Shown here: one piece after another, positions 20,200 to 31,669 of the stretch | How positions within the stretch are numbered: position 1 is the stretch's first letter | Layout of the letters: every line of letters begins with the position of its first letter | Source: Doryteuthis pealeii | Lineage: Eukaryota > Mollusca > Cephalopoda > Myopsida > Loliginidae | Length of the DNA stretch: 64,000 nt | Reading direction: 5' to 3' | NCBI GenBank assembly: GCA_023376005.1 | Contig: CM042150.1 | Location: 76,981,796-77,045,795, forward strand | Translations under genes and position numbers: made by a program | The notes under the pieces: generated by a model | What the model was told of the DNA's origin: nothing | Database searches by the model: none | Seen by the model: only the letters and a program-made list of their open reading frames with translations

Positions 20200-20422
20200 G
20201 GCAAGAAACCACATGGTTCCTAGTTCGATACCGGCCGTCGCCAACCCAGCGTATGAGTAGCACAGGGAACTTATGTAAGGAGCTGATGGTAGGTGTGGCG
20301 CTATATCTCAGACGAAAAAAGCAATCCTCTTGGTCTAGCGCTAGGGAAAAGAGGAAAGCCTCCCTTGCTGATTGGCTGATACCGACTTTAGGCCACGCCG
20401 ACGACTTTATTTACTTACATAT
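20200..20422 (+). mobile_element. tRNA-derived SINE, type D, 5'-truncated
   Basis: Begins inside the tRNA head (GCAAGAAACCACATGGTTCC, then TAGTTCGATACCGGCCGTCG) and continues with AGCGTATGAGTAGCACAGGG, AGGAGCTGATGGTAGGTGTG, CTTGGTCTAGCGCTAGGGAA and GCTGATTGGCTGATACCGAC. It matches the fuller minus-strand copy at 51985-52226. The open frame here is a SINE shadow. Confidence 0.82.
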
Positions 20423-20499
20423 TCATATTTTTGGCTTAAAAGTCTCAATTCTGTAGAGTTATAAATATTGCCACGTAATATCGACTTTCAGTAAATTTA

Positions 20500-20503
<4 letters not shown>

Positions 20504-20546
<43 letters not shown>
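20504..20546. repeat. (TA)n microsatellite
   Basis: About 21 TA units. Confidence 0.95.
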
Positions 20547-20549
<3 letters not shown>

Positions 20550-21060
20550 TTTTGCGCTACGTTGAGTTGTCATTTCAAACATAGTACCAATATCCGGTAT
20601 GGCTAAGCCTCGCCGTTGAACATATTATCCTATCCCACGACAGTTACCTATAATATCCATTTCTGAGCTATTTGAAAACTTTCCGTTTTCAAAATTATGA
20701 CTGCCCGGCTGCATGACCTAATAACGGATGTTTGATATAAAAGAAATTGGTTAGATGGACACTTATGAAACCCACACTCCTATAATCACAACATCGTATC
20801 GAAGAGCAATGTTTATATTTTTGATTGGAATTTCGTAGTCCAGTTAGCGGCAGTTTTTTTCTCGTAGGAAGCACAAGCCACTTCGTTTAAAAGAGTTATG
20901 GCCAGATTTGTTGCCCGCTGTCTCGATACATAGGAAATGCCGACGTGGCTAGAAATCTTGTCACTACCTACCCAGAAATGGGTAAATTGAAATAAAAAAC
21001 ATGATTAGGATCCCGCCTATTTCGTCAAAAATTGAATTAGATCAACCACTTCGAACATAC
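20550..21060. other. Gene-free stretch, more balanced base composition
   Basis: Around 20570-20990 the GC content rises, but no exon, SINE head or known repeat was identified. Confidence 0.45.
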
Positions 21061-21301
<241 letters not shown>

Positions 21302-21439
21302 CAAAAAATAAAAGGAACGTCAATTAATCAAAATATAAACTGACAACTAGTAAAAACTAAGAGTGCTCGATATCCGATAGATAGAGAGAACATAACTTTA
21401 TTTAAATAGAAAGAATAAGAAACTTACTTTATTTCACAA

Positions 21440-21920
21440 CTTGAAGTTTCACACTAGAACATGTTCTTCAGGTGAGTTATGAAAATGTCTGAAAAATGAA
21501 CACCTGCTCCCATAAATAGAGGAAACTCCTCCTTTGGAGATATAGATGTGCTATCATCTGACCTAAATTAGGCATAGGGCAGATGGCAAAGCAGAAAATT
21601 TGTTTTCGTCTCTACACTTACACATTAATTCAGACAGCTTGTTGAGAAGTTTACTAGGTTCAGCAAATCCAATAATCTTCAGCTGCACAATCTACAAAAT
21701 CTTGACCTTTTATTACGCTAATTACGCAAATTGGTGTCTAAGAGCAGACAAGGAAAACGTATTTTCCTTTGTCATCTGCTCTAGGCTCAAATTAGGTCAG
21801 GTGATAGAACATTTATACCTTCCGAAAAGAGAGCGCCTTCTTTTTATGGTGCTAAAACTTTGCGGCTTGAGACATTTTTATAAGTTATAAGATGGCATTT
21901 TAGCGGTAGAATTAGGATAG
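21440..21920. mobile_element. Large foldback element with about 150 bp arms
   Basis: The left arm reads GAGTTATGAAAATGTCTG, then CTCCCATAAATAGAGGAA, then TGTGCTATCATCTGACCTAA and GCAGATGGCAAAGCAGAAAA. The right arm (about 21745-21920), reversed and complemented, reads ACTTATAAAAATGTCTCAAG, CACCATAAAAAGAAGG, TGTTCTATCACCTGACCTAA and GCAGATGACAAAGGAAAA in the same order. The loop is about 135 bp. The ORF at 21600-21890 spans loop and right arm and is not a gene. This is a MITE or foldback type; no transposase. Confidence 0.75.
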
Positions 21921-21957
21921 ATAAAAAATGGCTTTGCCAGGTTACCTATTAATTATA

Positions 21958-21959
21958 AA

Positions 21960-22022
<63 letters not shown>
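21958..22022. repeat. (CT)n(TA)n microsatellite
   Basis: About 10 CT units then about 22 TA units. Confidence 0.95.
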
Positions 22023-22024
<2 letters not shown>

Positions 22025-22184
22025 CATTATATTGAATTTATTAGTCTTTAGTCTTTTATTGCTATGCTTTAGACAATTTTATATTTCTACTCGCGTCCAA
22101 AGGGAGGAAAAATCATATTCTAAAAGATGTAGCCGATTCACCAAATCAGTTGCTGCAAATATAAAGAAAGGACAGAGAAATATT

Positions 22185-22187
<3 letters not shown>

Positions 22188-22250
<63 letters not shown>

Positions 22251-22286
22251 TGTGTGTGTGTGTGTCTGCGTGTGTGTGTGTGTGTT
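22188..22286. repeat. (TA)n(GT)n microsatellite
   Basis: About 30 TA units then imperfect GT/CGTG units. It lies about 110 bp before the RT relic. Confidence 0.95.
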
Positions 22287-22399
22287 TGCTATACAGATTT
22301 CATCACTATTTTATTAGGCGTGGTATTACTAATGGTTTGGACCTGAAAAGGGAAAAATCGAAGAGAAAGCGAAACTTATATATTATTCTCACTGGTATT

Positions 22400-22700
22400 T
22401 GCTCAGATGATAGAATTGATTGCCCGGGTTGCGTCGGGAATAGTCTTTGGCCGTGAGATTGGTGGCAATAACGGCTTGCCTGTGAGAGCTTTTATGGATA
22501 ATATCAACATCCTTAGTGCCAAGGAGCCTGACGCTAATCGATTTTAGCCTGTGTAGAAAGGCAAGTATCTTGAGCAAAGATGAAATTTAAGCCAACCAAA
22601 AGTAGAGGTCTTCGATTACGGTTTGAATGTGAAGATACCCGAACTGTTTGTAAAGAGTTGGTGGTGAAAAGCCCGAGTAGATGGTTTACTTCGTATTTGT
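22400..22700 (+). pseudogene. LINE reverse-transcriptase relic
   Basis: Plus-strand pieces LPVRAFMDNINILSAKEPDA (near 22464-22535), MKFKPTKSRGL (near 22580-22612) and KIPELFVKSWW (near 22631-22663) match, in order, the RT block around the catalytic (F/Y)-x-D-D, the SFKPxKSR block and the IPxL...PVKSLG block of a non-LTR retrotransposon family common in invertebrates (recall). The second Asp of the catalytic pair is Asn, and frame changes and stops separate the blocks, so it is inactive. Confidence 0.65.
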
Positions 22701-22944
22701 TAAATTTAGCTGTGTCTTACATAAGGACATGGGGATGGGTCATCCATTGATAACTAGTAGTGATCTACATCACTAAATCAGTAAAGATCATCTCATAGTG
22801 AGGCGTTCAGTACATTAATATGGTTATTTACTATCTTAGCCGTGTCAGACATAAGGCTAAGAGTATAAAAAGAGGTTACATTCTTGAGTGATTGAGCATG
22901 CCATCATCAGCACTATCTTTGATGGTATACTTAGACAATAATAC

Positions 22945-23136
22945 GGAAGCTCCTTTAGCCTAATGGTTATCTTCGATGGAAATGTAATCAGCTACATGGG
23001 TTTGAATCCTGAACGGAGTTAATGCCCTGTTATCCCCACCAGCTAAGGATAAATAGTATGGAAGTCTATCATTTAACTTTGGTTAGAAAATTGACCTTGG
23101 GTCACACCCGCGGAGTGATTGGGTTGGGTAAATACA
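22945..23136 (+). mobile_element. tRNA-derived SINE, type A, internally shortened
   Basis: GGAAGCTCCTTTAGCCTAATGG and GGGTTTGAATCCTGAACGG form the head. CCCACCAGCTAAGGATAAAT and AGTATGGAAG are body blocks, and AAAATTGACCTTGGGTCACA ends with GGGTTGGGTAAATAC. About 60-80 bp of the body is missing compared with 40893-41180. Confidence 0.7.
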
Positions 23137-23212
23137 TACAATTAAACTAGTGGCGTGAAATGGCGTCTTTTGAACTTTCATATATATCTTCCATTTACAT
23201 AAAAAATCAATA

Positions 23213-23246
23213 CTATATATATATATATAGATAGATAGATAGATAG

Positions 23247-23281
<35 letters not shown>
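23213..23281. repeat. (TA)n(GATA)n(GA)n microsatellite
   Basis: TA, then five GATA units, then about 14 GA units. Confidence 0.95.
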
Positions 23282-23283
<2 letters not shown>

Positions 23284-23559
23284 ATTGAAGGGAGAGAGAT
23301 TGAAATATCTTTCAGACACATGGTTTCAAAATGAATCCTAGGCACGTTTATTATCTCACGAAAATCTGTATGAAGGGCATTAAAATAAGGGAAGTGCTTT
23401 TTCTATGTCTATGGATGAAGTCCCTCATCTATAAATTGTCGCTTCAGCCCCGATATTAGCGGCAGTTTGGCTTAGCCTGAAATCTAGATCATGACTTGTT
23501 GCTGTCCCAGTAACTGACTCTTCAAAAATCCCTACGTCACGTATTTTAACGGACCATTA

Positions 23560-23650
23560 TTTGTGAGGTCGATTCTCACTGGGTGCTTCATACTTTTAGC
23601 CTTGTGCTAAACTAAGCTAAGCTTAGTAGATAAATTTAGTGACACGAAAA
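23560..23650 (+). mobile_element. SINE fragment, type C-like
   Basis: GAGGTCGATTCTCACTGGGT and GCTTCATACTTTTAGCCTTG resemble the B box and body of type C copies. The head is incomplete. Confidence 0.4.
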
Positions 23651-23717
23651 GTTAGACATTCAGGATTTGTATAAACTGCAGCCTCTTTCCAGCCTCCAAT
23701 CACTACTTAGTCTGCCT

Positions 23718-24003
23718 TCATATATATATATATTTACCAACTCCTCCGCACGAGCAGGATACGACACAAGGTCAATTTCTTAAGCGGATTTCAACAGGCT
23801 TGAATTCAGAGTTTTCCTTCTCCTAGACTGGTTACCTAGCCATGGTTAAAGAGCCCAGTCTGCCCTGCTATTTACCCATAGCTGGAGGGAGAGTAGGATC
23901 CATACCTTTCCCAAGGGTATTAGCGTTAAGTGAAATGCAATTACCACGTCCAGGATTTGAACTCGGGGCGACGAGTCCATTTCCCATGACTTTAACTGCA
24001 TTC
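23718..24003 (-). mobile_element. tRNA-derived SINE, type A, nearly complete
   Basis: Minus strand: head B box GAGTTCAAATCCTGGACGTG, body CACTTAACGCTAATACCCTT and GGGAAAGGTATGGATCC, then TATGGGTAAATAGCAGGGCA, AACTCTGAATTCAAGCC, TTGACCTTGTGTCGTATCCT and GAGGAGTTGGTAAATATATA. The 3' tail is itself the start of a short (TA)n run. Confidence 0.8.
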
Positions 24004-24084
24004 ATATAGGTGTACGACAGACTGTTTAGGATTTTCTTTCCTAGCCCTGTTTTTTATCAACAAAGCAAATAAGGGGTTAGGGAA

Positions 24085-24215
24085 TTAGGGTTTCTAATTT
24101 GGAATTCGGAGTTAACCTCCTCGACTAGTTTAACCACATCAGAATTTGAACTCTGATCGCAGCTCCCATTTTTCGTGCCGATCTTCTCCTTCTAAACACT
24201 ACTCAGAAGTAATGG
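24085..24215 (-). mobile_element. SINE fragment, type A
   Basis: Contains the 3' body block (reverse of GGAATTCGGAGTTAACCTCC) joined almost directly to the head (AGTTCAAATTCTGATGTGG), so most of the body is deleted. Confidence 0.5.
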
Positions 24216-24689
24216 TCTCTTAGGTCAGCTTTAGTTTTGACCGTTACGCTGGTTTGTGATTAACGGTATACTTGCTGTTGCATTGTTTAGTTATTTGAAA
24301 ATAGGACATTTGCTATATAAGCCCGATTGTACTGTGTGTATGCGTAGGTGTGCATGTTTTTATGTGTGAACTCCTACTGGTATTTGCCCGTGTAACCAGT
24401 GTTGCTAATGGTTGTTCAAAGCCCAGAGAGGACCACTGGTGTTTACATGAGAAAATATTTAGGGCCACGATGGTTAATGAGTCCTGAGTGTCTGTAGACA
24501 TAAACTGGTGGCGTGAATCAGCTCTTAAGCCGAGGGGATTAAGTCAGTAAAGTTTAAATTGCATTATATACAATTGGACTGCAGAAAATTGAATGCTGCC
24601 TACTCAGTGGAAAAGGGAAAAGGGGACTTGCTTAAATAATCAGAGCTAAATGCAAACAAACTAAAGCAGTTTTGTGAGGTGCCTTGCGT

Positions 24690-24930
24690 AGTTATATAGT
24701 TAGTGAGCTAGGCGAATGAACCATAGAGAGCTTGATTCTTACTGATGGCTTAGGTCCTAATGTAAATTAAGCTCAATAGGTATTTGCCTAACTCATCCAC
24801 CAAGAGTAGTATTTGACACAAGATCGCAAGTATGGGACATCCAGCAAGAATCAAACTCGCTATTCACTTGGAATGAATCAGTATACTCGCTTGCTAACCA
24901 TTTCACCACGATGGAACGCCTTCTAAATTA
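24690..24930. mobile_element. Two type C SINEs in inverted arrangement
   Basis: 24690-24775 is a plus-strand copy (GTTAGTGAGCTAGGCGAATG, GCTTGATTCTTACTGATGG). 24778-24925 is a minus-strand copy (reverse of CGAGTTTGATTCTTGCTGGA, with head TGGTGAAATGGTTAGCAAGC). Another minus copy is at 58140-58275 and a plus copy at 56088-56190. Confidence 0.65.
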
Positions 24931-24934
24931 AGCT

Positions 24935-26080
24935 TAGTATATAACAACTAAAATTAAGTTTTGTAGATGATGGGGTCTTGTGTTTTTGATTATCCGTTTT
25001 CATAGTCTGGGAGAATATCTTGCATCATAGGTATAAGTCTTTCTCTTATCCTCCAGTTCGTAAAGATGCAGGTTATCTGGAACTTTCTTCATCCCTAATG
25101 CTATTATTTAATAAGCTTAGTTTAGTTTAGCGCAAAGCTGGGAGTACGGGGCAACCAACAAGTATTTAATTAAAAAATGGTAGATTTCTACCCGCTAATT
25201 ATTATAACCTTCATAGTAAACAGTAAAAAAGGATTTAAAAAAAATTTAAATTTGAACAACCTTACAATAATGTTAATATTTTTGCTGTATCTATAGAGAA
25301 AGTCTGTCATGTATAAATCATCATATCCCCTCGATGAGGAAGATGGTTTCACTTAGTTACAAAATATAGGTAATGAATTGTCACCGTCCCGGTAACTATT
25401 TTCAATTTTCTATTAAGCTTTTGTTGTTGGTCACGTTTCACATAACCGGGTAACAGGGTCACTAGTTGTGTGACGACCATTACATTACCCTTTGCAATTG
25501 CCCCGTTTTCCTTCTAGCAAGTGCTGACTCGATGACATAAGCGGTCCGGTAGAAACATTGGAAATATTTTAGATCGTTGATCATCTGACAGCAGTAAATA
25601 TTGTGAGTGAAGATATTTCATTGTAGCGTACATCTCAGTCATTCCAAACAGAAATAGGATGGGATATTCGTGTGGAATTGTACTCACTACGTACGTCATA
25701 TATCATTACATTGGTTGGACGAGTTAAAAGTGTTCTTTTTATTGAACTGACGGTTCCACTGGGAAAGATTCCAAAAAAGAGATTCAGGAATAAATATTAT
25801 TTTCTTATTTTACTTGACAGTATTGCTTCTATTTTCTGTTTTTTTATTTCCAATGCAGAGATCGACTGGTCTTAGTTCAAATTTGCAACAGGTTTTACAT
25901 GAAAAAAATTATTACTCTTATATTCCAGTAATGAAAATATCTGCCTTGTTTCATAATCATAATGAAATTCTAAAATTAAAAAAAGTCAACAATATTAATA
26001 AAATAAATCTATAAGATATATATCTTTCAACATAATTATATAATTTCTAATTGAAAAATTTTAACCAAAATATTAATTCA
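24935..26080. other. Gene-free stretch
   Basis: The minus-strand frame 25514-25699 and overlapping plus frames have no recognised domain or splice context. GAATTGTCACCGTCCCGGTA near 25374 echoes GACTTGTTGCTGTCCCAGTA near 23490. Confidence 0.45.
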
Positions 26081-26084
26081 ACAA

Positions 26085-26153
26085 ATATAAAAAAGAAAAA
26101 AAGAAAAAAAAAGAAAGAAAAAAAGATGGTAAAAAGAAAAACAGGAAAAAAAG

Positions 26154-26184
<31 letters not shown>

Positions 26185-26215
26185 GTGAAAAAGAAAACAA
26201 ATATTGAAAAAAAAT
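26085..26215. repeat. Polypurine A/G tract
   Basis: About 130 bp almost entirely A and G with AAAGAAAAA units and one GATGGTAAAAAGAAAAACAG block that also occurs in the longer tract at 46390-46960. Confidence 0.85.
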
Positions 26216-26359
26216 GCACCCATTGTATTAATATTCATCTTTGGTTCAAATTCAGTCAATTTTAAAGCTGAAAACGAAGCATTTTGCAATGTCACACTAC
26301 TGACTAATAATACATTTGATTGATATGGTACATGAATAATCTTCGCCTTGATTTAACAA

Positions 26360-26362
<3 letters not shown>

Positions 26363-26438
<76 letters not shown>

Positions 26439-26448
26439 TGTGTGTGTA
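26363..26448. repeat. (CA)n(TA)n(GT)n microsatellite
   Basis: CA about 18 units, TA about 16, then GT imperfect, making an almost palindromic array. Confidence 0.95.
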
Positions 26449-26459
26449 ATAAACGGAAT

Positions 26460-26720
26460 GACTTACCGGTAAAATATTGAGTTAATCCCAATATTTGGTT
26501 GATACAAGTATTAATCGATAAGTCAGTGTTATAACAAATATAAAGTGCTCAATAGTAGAGCGGATTTACTATTACAGTGTGCACGGAAATAACCTTCTCG
26601 AGTTTCACCATAGGACTAATAGGGTTAATTCCACTGAATTAATCAAGATATTGATTAATTACAGTTGATCGCGGAAGTCAATATTGCAATTATGACCGTT
26701 GAAAACAGTTTCACAATTCA
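26460..26720. repeat. Interspersed family H, short motifs
   Basis: AAAATATTGAGTTAATCCCA and GTGCTCAATAGTAGAGCGG have partial counterparts at 30600-30700 (AATATTGAGTTAATTCC, GTGCTCTACTATTCACAC) and 30350-30400. The element type and boundaries are unknown. Confidence 0.4.
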
Positions 26721-26904
26721 TGAAGGCAGTTGCGTAATTCATCAAAATAATGAAGGTGTAATGAAAATAATAAAAATCAATGTAGATGTAAAATTCCTCT
26801 CATGAATTAGCGTATTTTTTATTCTTTGAGAAAATATTCTTTTAAAACATCACTATATGAAAAATATCGAAACAAAGAAGCATTGAATTGAAAATAAAAT
26901 GGAG

Positions 26905-27245
26905 ATCACCCTCTCGGTGGGTCTTAGAATAAACTGTATCCTTTGCAGAAGAGTAAGACACCTCGAAAGAGGTGTTCTAGGTATGCAACTAAACTGCATA
27001 TGATCGTAAGGCTCAGTTCAGGACATCTGGGTGTGTGTGGAGAACCCTTTTATTGCCATTACCCCCATGGTAAACAATGATCCCGAATGCTAGTACCTGT
27101 TATAGTCCAATCTTTTGGTCAAACAGAGCTATTTAAAAAACTTAAGAAACATCTTCAAAAAATGTGAATATGTACTTACAATTCCCTAACCTCAATGCAT
27201 TAAATAACTCTAGACGGATTGACATGTCATTAAAATCAATAAATA
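26905..27245 (+). repeat. Interspersed family R with 3' module
   Basis: ACTGTATCCTTTGCAGAAGA, CACCTCGAAAGAGGTGTTC, AACTGCATATGATCGTAAGG and TAGTACCTGTTATAGTCC match 16840-17065. It ends with CATTAAATAACTCTAGACGG and GACATGTCATTAAAA near 27198-27232. Confidence 0.7.
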
Positions 27246-27249
27246 AATA

Positions 27250-28525
27250 GATAAATAAATCATAAAAATGGAGAAAAAACGAATAAAGAAACAAAGAAAA
27301 AGAATTAACAAATTTTTTTAAAATTAAAAAGAAAGAAACGATTATTTTTCTTGCGTTATTCCAGTGCGTGACGGAAGATCAATTAAAATTTGATTATAAA
27401 GAAAAAATCAAAAAAGATTAAAATTAAAGTTCTTCAATCCTAACACAAGTTGAAGAAATATTAAACGACCCCAAAATTCCCCCAGCCTCACAAAAAAAAA
27501 CAACAAATAAATTGCTTATGTCTCAATGTCTGCAAATCCTCTAATTCCGGATTGATCATTGAAGAGATGGGCATTTTTTAACAGTTTAATGGAATACATT
27601 AGAGTCTCCGCTTGAGCGCAAGATGCCAGCTTAATTTGAGAATCTTTTAAAGTGATTTCTGACCTCTGAATCTTTAGTATTTTTCTCTACTACTTGAACG
27701 AAGCCTGCAAGTGCTGTTTAAAGACCTTTTTTCTACTTCTTCTTCTTCAAATCAACGTTATAAAATGAACTGCAAGTCCATTAATTAAACGAGACTCTGA
27801 AGCAACCTTTCAAAGAGATCGCTGGTGTAAGTCCCTTTGCTCTTCTTGTTTTTGTTTTTCTTCCTCTTCTTAATCGTTTTCAATGCCACGTTCGATGGTG
27901 CTCCTTCGACCCTTTCTTTCTTCAGAGAGTCCTTCTCGCATATAACGGTTCAAGGGGAAAGAACAAATAATTGGATTAAGTGAGACTATTGGGAGGGGAG
28001 ATATGATGGGAAGAACTCTGTGTCTGTATTCTCTAAGTATTTGCCAAAAAAATCACGGAGAACTAATTAAGAATCATAAAATATCAATGCCGATAACAAA
28101 TTTCAAATAGAAAATGAAATAGCAAAGAGAGGCCAAGGTATTTTTCAAAAAGATGCAAGCGAATCATTTTTCCATATCTCCTGGGAATGTTCAAAATTAT
28201 TTGCTAGATTCGATGACCTTCGTTTTAACCACTTTCTCTCTTTCCTTTTCGTTTTCTTCTCTTTTGCTTCAATGACAGTCATTCATTAATGAGATTGTAC
28301 TCAATACAAAAGCTTTTGACATTTTCATTGAACCAATCAGCGAAAAGCTAAAGAAAAAAGAGCGTTTGCCTTTTATCACCATGGTTACGTAAAAAATAAC
28401 GAGTAAAAAAAAACAACAACTGTGAAAATATCTAAGAAAGAACTACTATTTTTGGCGATTTTGGATTCTGAATGCCTGTAATGACAGGATGTTTGAGCTT
28501 TATTCACAGAAATACGCCCCTCAAA
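27250..28525. other. Gene-free, largely unique stretch
   Basis: No exon called. 27540-27960 has mixed composition and no match to the repeats seen elsewhere in the window, so it may be unique sequence. Confidence 0.4.
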
Positions 28526-28529
28526 CCAC

Positions 28530-28532
28530 GAG

Positions 28533-28600
<68 letters not shown>
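28530..28600. repeat. (GA)n microsatellite
   Basis: About 34 GA units with one extra A. It yields spurious Arg-Glu and Ser-Leu frames. Confidence 0.97.
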
Positions 28601-28601
<1 letters not shown>

Positions 28602-28629
28602 GAAAGATGAAACAAATGACCTTGTTCTC

Positions 28630-28700
28630 TCATTTGACGTACGCATGCGCACACAAACATAGAGAATTATAATCTCAAGATTCGGGATTTAATATTAAAC
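28630..28700 (+). repeat. Duplicated segment shared with 30258-30325
   Basis: TACGCATGCGCACACAAACA, ATAGAGAATTATAATCTC and AAGATTCGGGATTTAATATT correspond to TACGCATGCACACACAGCAC, ATAGAGAATTATACTTTTC and AAGATTCAGGATTTAATAT. Confidence 0.7.
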
Positions 28701-29119
28701 GCTAGATCAATTAAAACTCCTCGGTACGAATTCACCTCTGTGAAGTAACATTTGAATTTCCGGCGAGTGCAAACGACACCTCACTAAACGGTCAGAGTAA
28801 TCTGTAGCTCGTACATCTGTAAGGACAAAGTCTACAGAGATCGATTCAATGTTTCATTTTTGCAGTTGCGTCACGTTAGTACGGAACGTTGAGCATCACT
28901 TTAGTTGCCCACGGATATAAGATTTCATTTCAGTTACTGCATTTATAGAGTTTATTACTATAAACCAACTTCTAATTTGGAACAAGGATTACACGCTTTT
29001 CAATTTAGCAAATATCTGTATATCAATATATACAGCTTTAAAGGAACTATATTTATCAGAAAATCTTGGAAGAGACATTGAATTTCATTATAAAAAACAT
29101 TATAAATACTCTCTTTTTC

Positions 29120-29121
29120 TG

Positions 29122-29182
<61 letters not shown>
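29120..29182. repeat. (CT)n(TA)n microsatellite
   Basis: About 11 CT units followed by about 19 TA units. Confidence 0.95.
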
Positions 29183-29185
<3 letters not shown>

Positions 29186-29537
29186 GAAAATAATCGGTAC
29201 GTAAATATAGAAATTAAAAACAACAAGCAAAATATTCAGTGAATGCATTTTATATATTTATGATAAAATGCTAACTCTAAATTTTTTTTTATCGAACCAT
29301 CTTCAGTGTGATGTTAAAATGCTTCACCCGAAAATTATTTTCAAATATTTTTTGTTACATATTTTCATTTAAAAAATAATTTTTGGATGAAACCTTTTAA
29401 CATTGAATTCTCATATAACTTTAAATATGGTTAAACAAAAGAATGTTGGCATTTTCTCATACAACCTTTGAATATTTTGTTTCTTTCTTTATATATAAAT
29501 ATTAGAGTTTTTAACAGTTCTGGGTTAAGAATATCCG

Positions 29538-29539
<2 letters not shown>

Positions 29540-29616
<77 letters not shown>
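29540..29616. repeat. (TA)n(GT)n microsatellite
   Basis: About 22 TA units then about 16 GT units. Confidence 0.95.
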
Positions 29617-29619
<3 letters not shown>

Positions 29620-30880
29620 AACATCCATAAATAAGTACAGTACACACAATTTCCATAAAAGTTAATTTTCATCAAAATCAAATATGCGAAGATCTAATTG
29701 TTTCTAGAGAACTATCTTATAATCAAAACGATATTATTATATCTTTTTTATTACAAATCTTTAAAACATCAGATATATATTAACAAATGTATTAGATAAG
29801 TACACATTTATTAAATCTTATTTTTGTTACAGAACTGTTACAATTTTATTTTTGTCTTGAAGGTTTCAATAATTTGTGGTAATAAATTATATGTAATGAT
29901 ACCCGTTTTGCTAGAAATATAATCTTCGTCTCTATGGTTTAGATGAAAATCAACATTTTATTAAAACAATTGTGTATCTGGTATATATGGATTAACTGGT
30001 ATGGATAGATCATGCATCGAAGCTGAATAGAGATAGATTAAGACAGGATAAATTCATAAATTAATTTAATTTGCAAAGAGATAAGCATTTCCGTTCAATG
30101 CACAGTCTTATATTGAAAGAGCGAGAGACTAGGTCTCCTTATTGTTCATCGGGGTTTGCTACCTATTTTTGTAGATAAGTGAAAACAATCTCGATCGGAA
30201 GCCTTTATGCTGCGCAATGGTAAATTAGTAAACAACTTTTCATTCTTTTCTAGTGGAGACATACGCATGCACACACAGCACGTCTCATAGAGAATTATAC
30301 TTTTCAAGATTCAGGATTTAATATCTTATATTTTTGCTAAGAAAGAAAGATTGTGCTTTACTATTTACACTATTGAAGAGGTTGCTTTCGGTGACATAAC
30401 GGAGTTATTTTGAAGAAGAAGAGTAAATTGTCATTCATTGTTTATTTCTGTCTTCGAAAATACAGCTTTAGCCTCAATACTTAAAAAAAAGAAACATCTT
30501 GTATGACTAAGCCCCATCACGAAAGCACAACCCAACATCAGGTCAAGTTCATCGCAGGGACTCTCCTGTGTACAGAGTGGTACCAAACTTTTATCAACTA
30601 CGTCGACAGTCTCTTTTTGGTATCAGTATAATATTGAGTTAATTCCTTACTGAGAACCGTGGATTTGTGCTCTACTATTCACACTATTGATTAATGCAAT
30701 AGTTCAATAAATAGAAGTAAGAAAAATCACTTTAATAAATTTAACTAGAATTAATCTTATCGATTAATAATTCATAAGGAAAGTCAGGTTTGGAGATGTA
30801 AATATCCATTAATCTAATTTTTATCCTTTTTTAAATTATTTAAATGATTAGTATTATCTGCGTTATTCGGACTATTGTCC
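29620..30880. other. Gene-free stretch with family E and H copies
   Basis: Family E near 29873-29960 (TGATACCCGTTTTGCTAG, GGTTTAGATGAAAATC). The partner of 28630-28700 is at 30258-30325. CTATTGAAGAGGTTGCTTTC with GGTGA near 30365 recurs exactly near 31675-31700. No gene. Confidence 0.55.
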
Positions 30881-30884
30881 CCAT

Positions 30885-31270
30885 CTTCATTGTTATTTGT
30901 ACAACGTTTCGGCCGATATGCCCTCCGGCCTTCAGGTATTTCTTGTCGGACTCGAAGGTAGTTAGGTTAAGACACTTCTAAGTGACAGTTATCTCTGGAT
31001 TCCGGCTTCAATCCTGAGTAGAGGCAGTAACATAGAATAATAATTAACACAGCCTTAACACCTCTACCCCAGCTATGGTTAACGGAATGAGAACAATATA
31101 CCCCCGTGGACTAAATAAAGGGTTAGGTTCAAAGTTCCGTGATGGCTCCCGATTAGGACAAGAAAGTTCCCGAGTTCGAAAAGAAGGTTCCCGTGTCCGA
31201 GAAGGCCTCATCTCAAACATTCAGAGAAAAGAAGAGGATTGGGGAAAGACAAAAAAGTATATTCAGTCTT
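30885..31270. repeat. Interspersed family G
   Basis: ACAACGTTTCGGCCGATATG, CCCTCCGGCCTTCAGGTATT and, further on, GGTTAACGGAATGAGAACA, AATAAAGGGTTAGGTTCAAA and GTTCCGTGATGGCTCCCGA. The first part recurs at 60715-60805 (GAAAACGTTTCAGTTGATGG, GCCCTCCGGCCTTCTTCATG). The second part is echoed at 36640-36680 and weakly at 45180-45300. The small open frame at 31075-31272 lies inside it and is not a gene. Confidence 0.6.
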
Positions 31271-31669
31271 AGATAAAGATGCTAACAGATCTTTTAAAAA
31301 ATATGTGAGAGAAGAAAGACAAAAGAAAAAAAAGCAATTGTCCCACTGATAACACAAATACTAATTAGAACAACTTGAGAATTTCCTTTATTCACCTTTA
31401 CAAATAATATTTTCATACGTAAATGACATTGTTGGATCCATTTAGGACGCATACCAAATATAATAGCTTTACATCAAACCATTCAGAGGACAGACAAACA
31501 AACTCTTCATGATTAATATAGATCCATTATTAGATTCGCTGTTATTTCTGTCAAAACCCTGGAGAGACAATTGTAGGAAATTTACAGCGACCTGGACCTA
31601 GAGATTTAAGCCAGAAGTCCCTTTTTATTACGCTAAATTCTACCATACAATGGTTTGAAACTTAAAACT

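Noticed and set aside
25514..25875. Minus and plus frames around 25.6 kb
   Set aside because: No recognisable family, and no supporting splice or promoter context.
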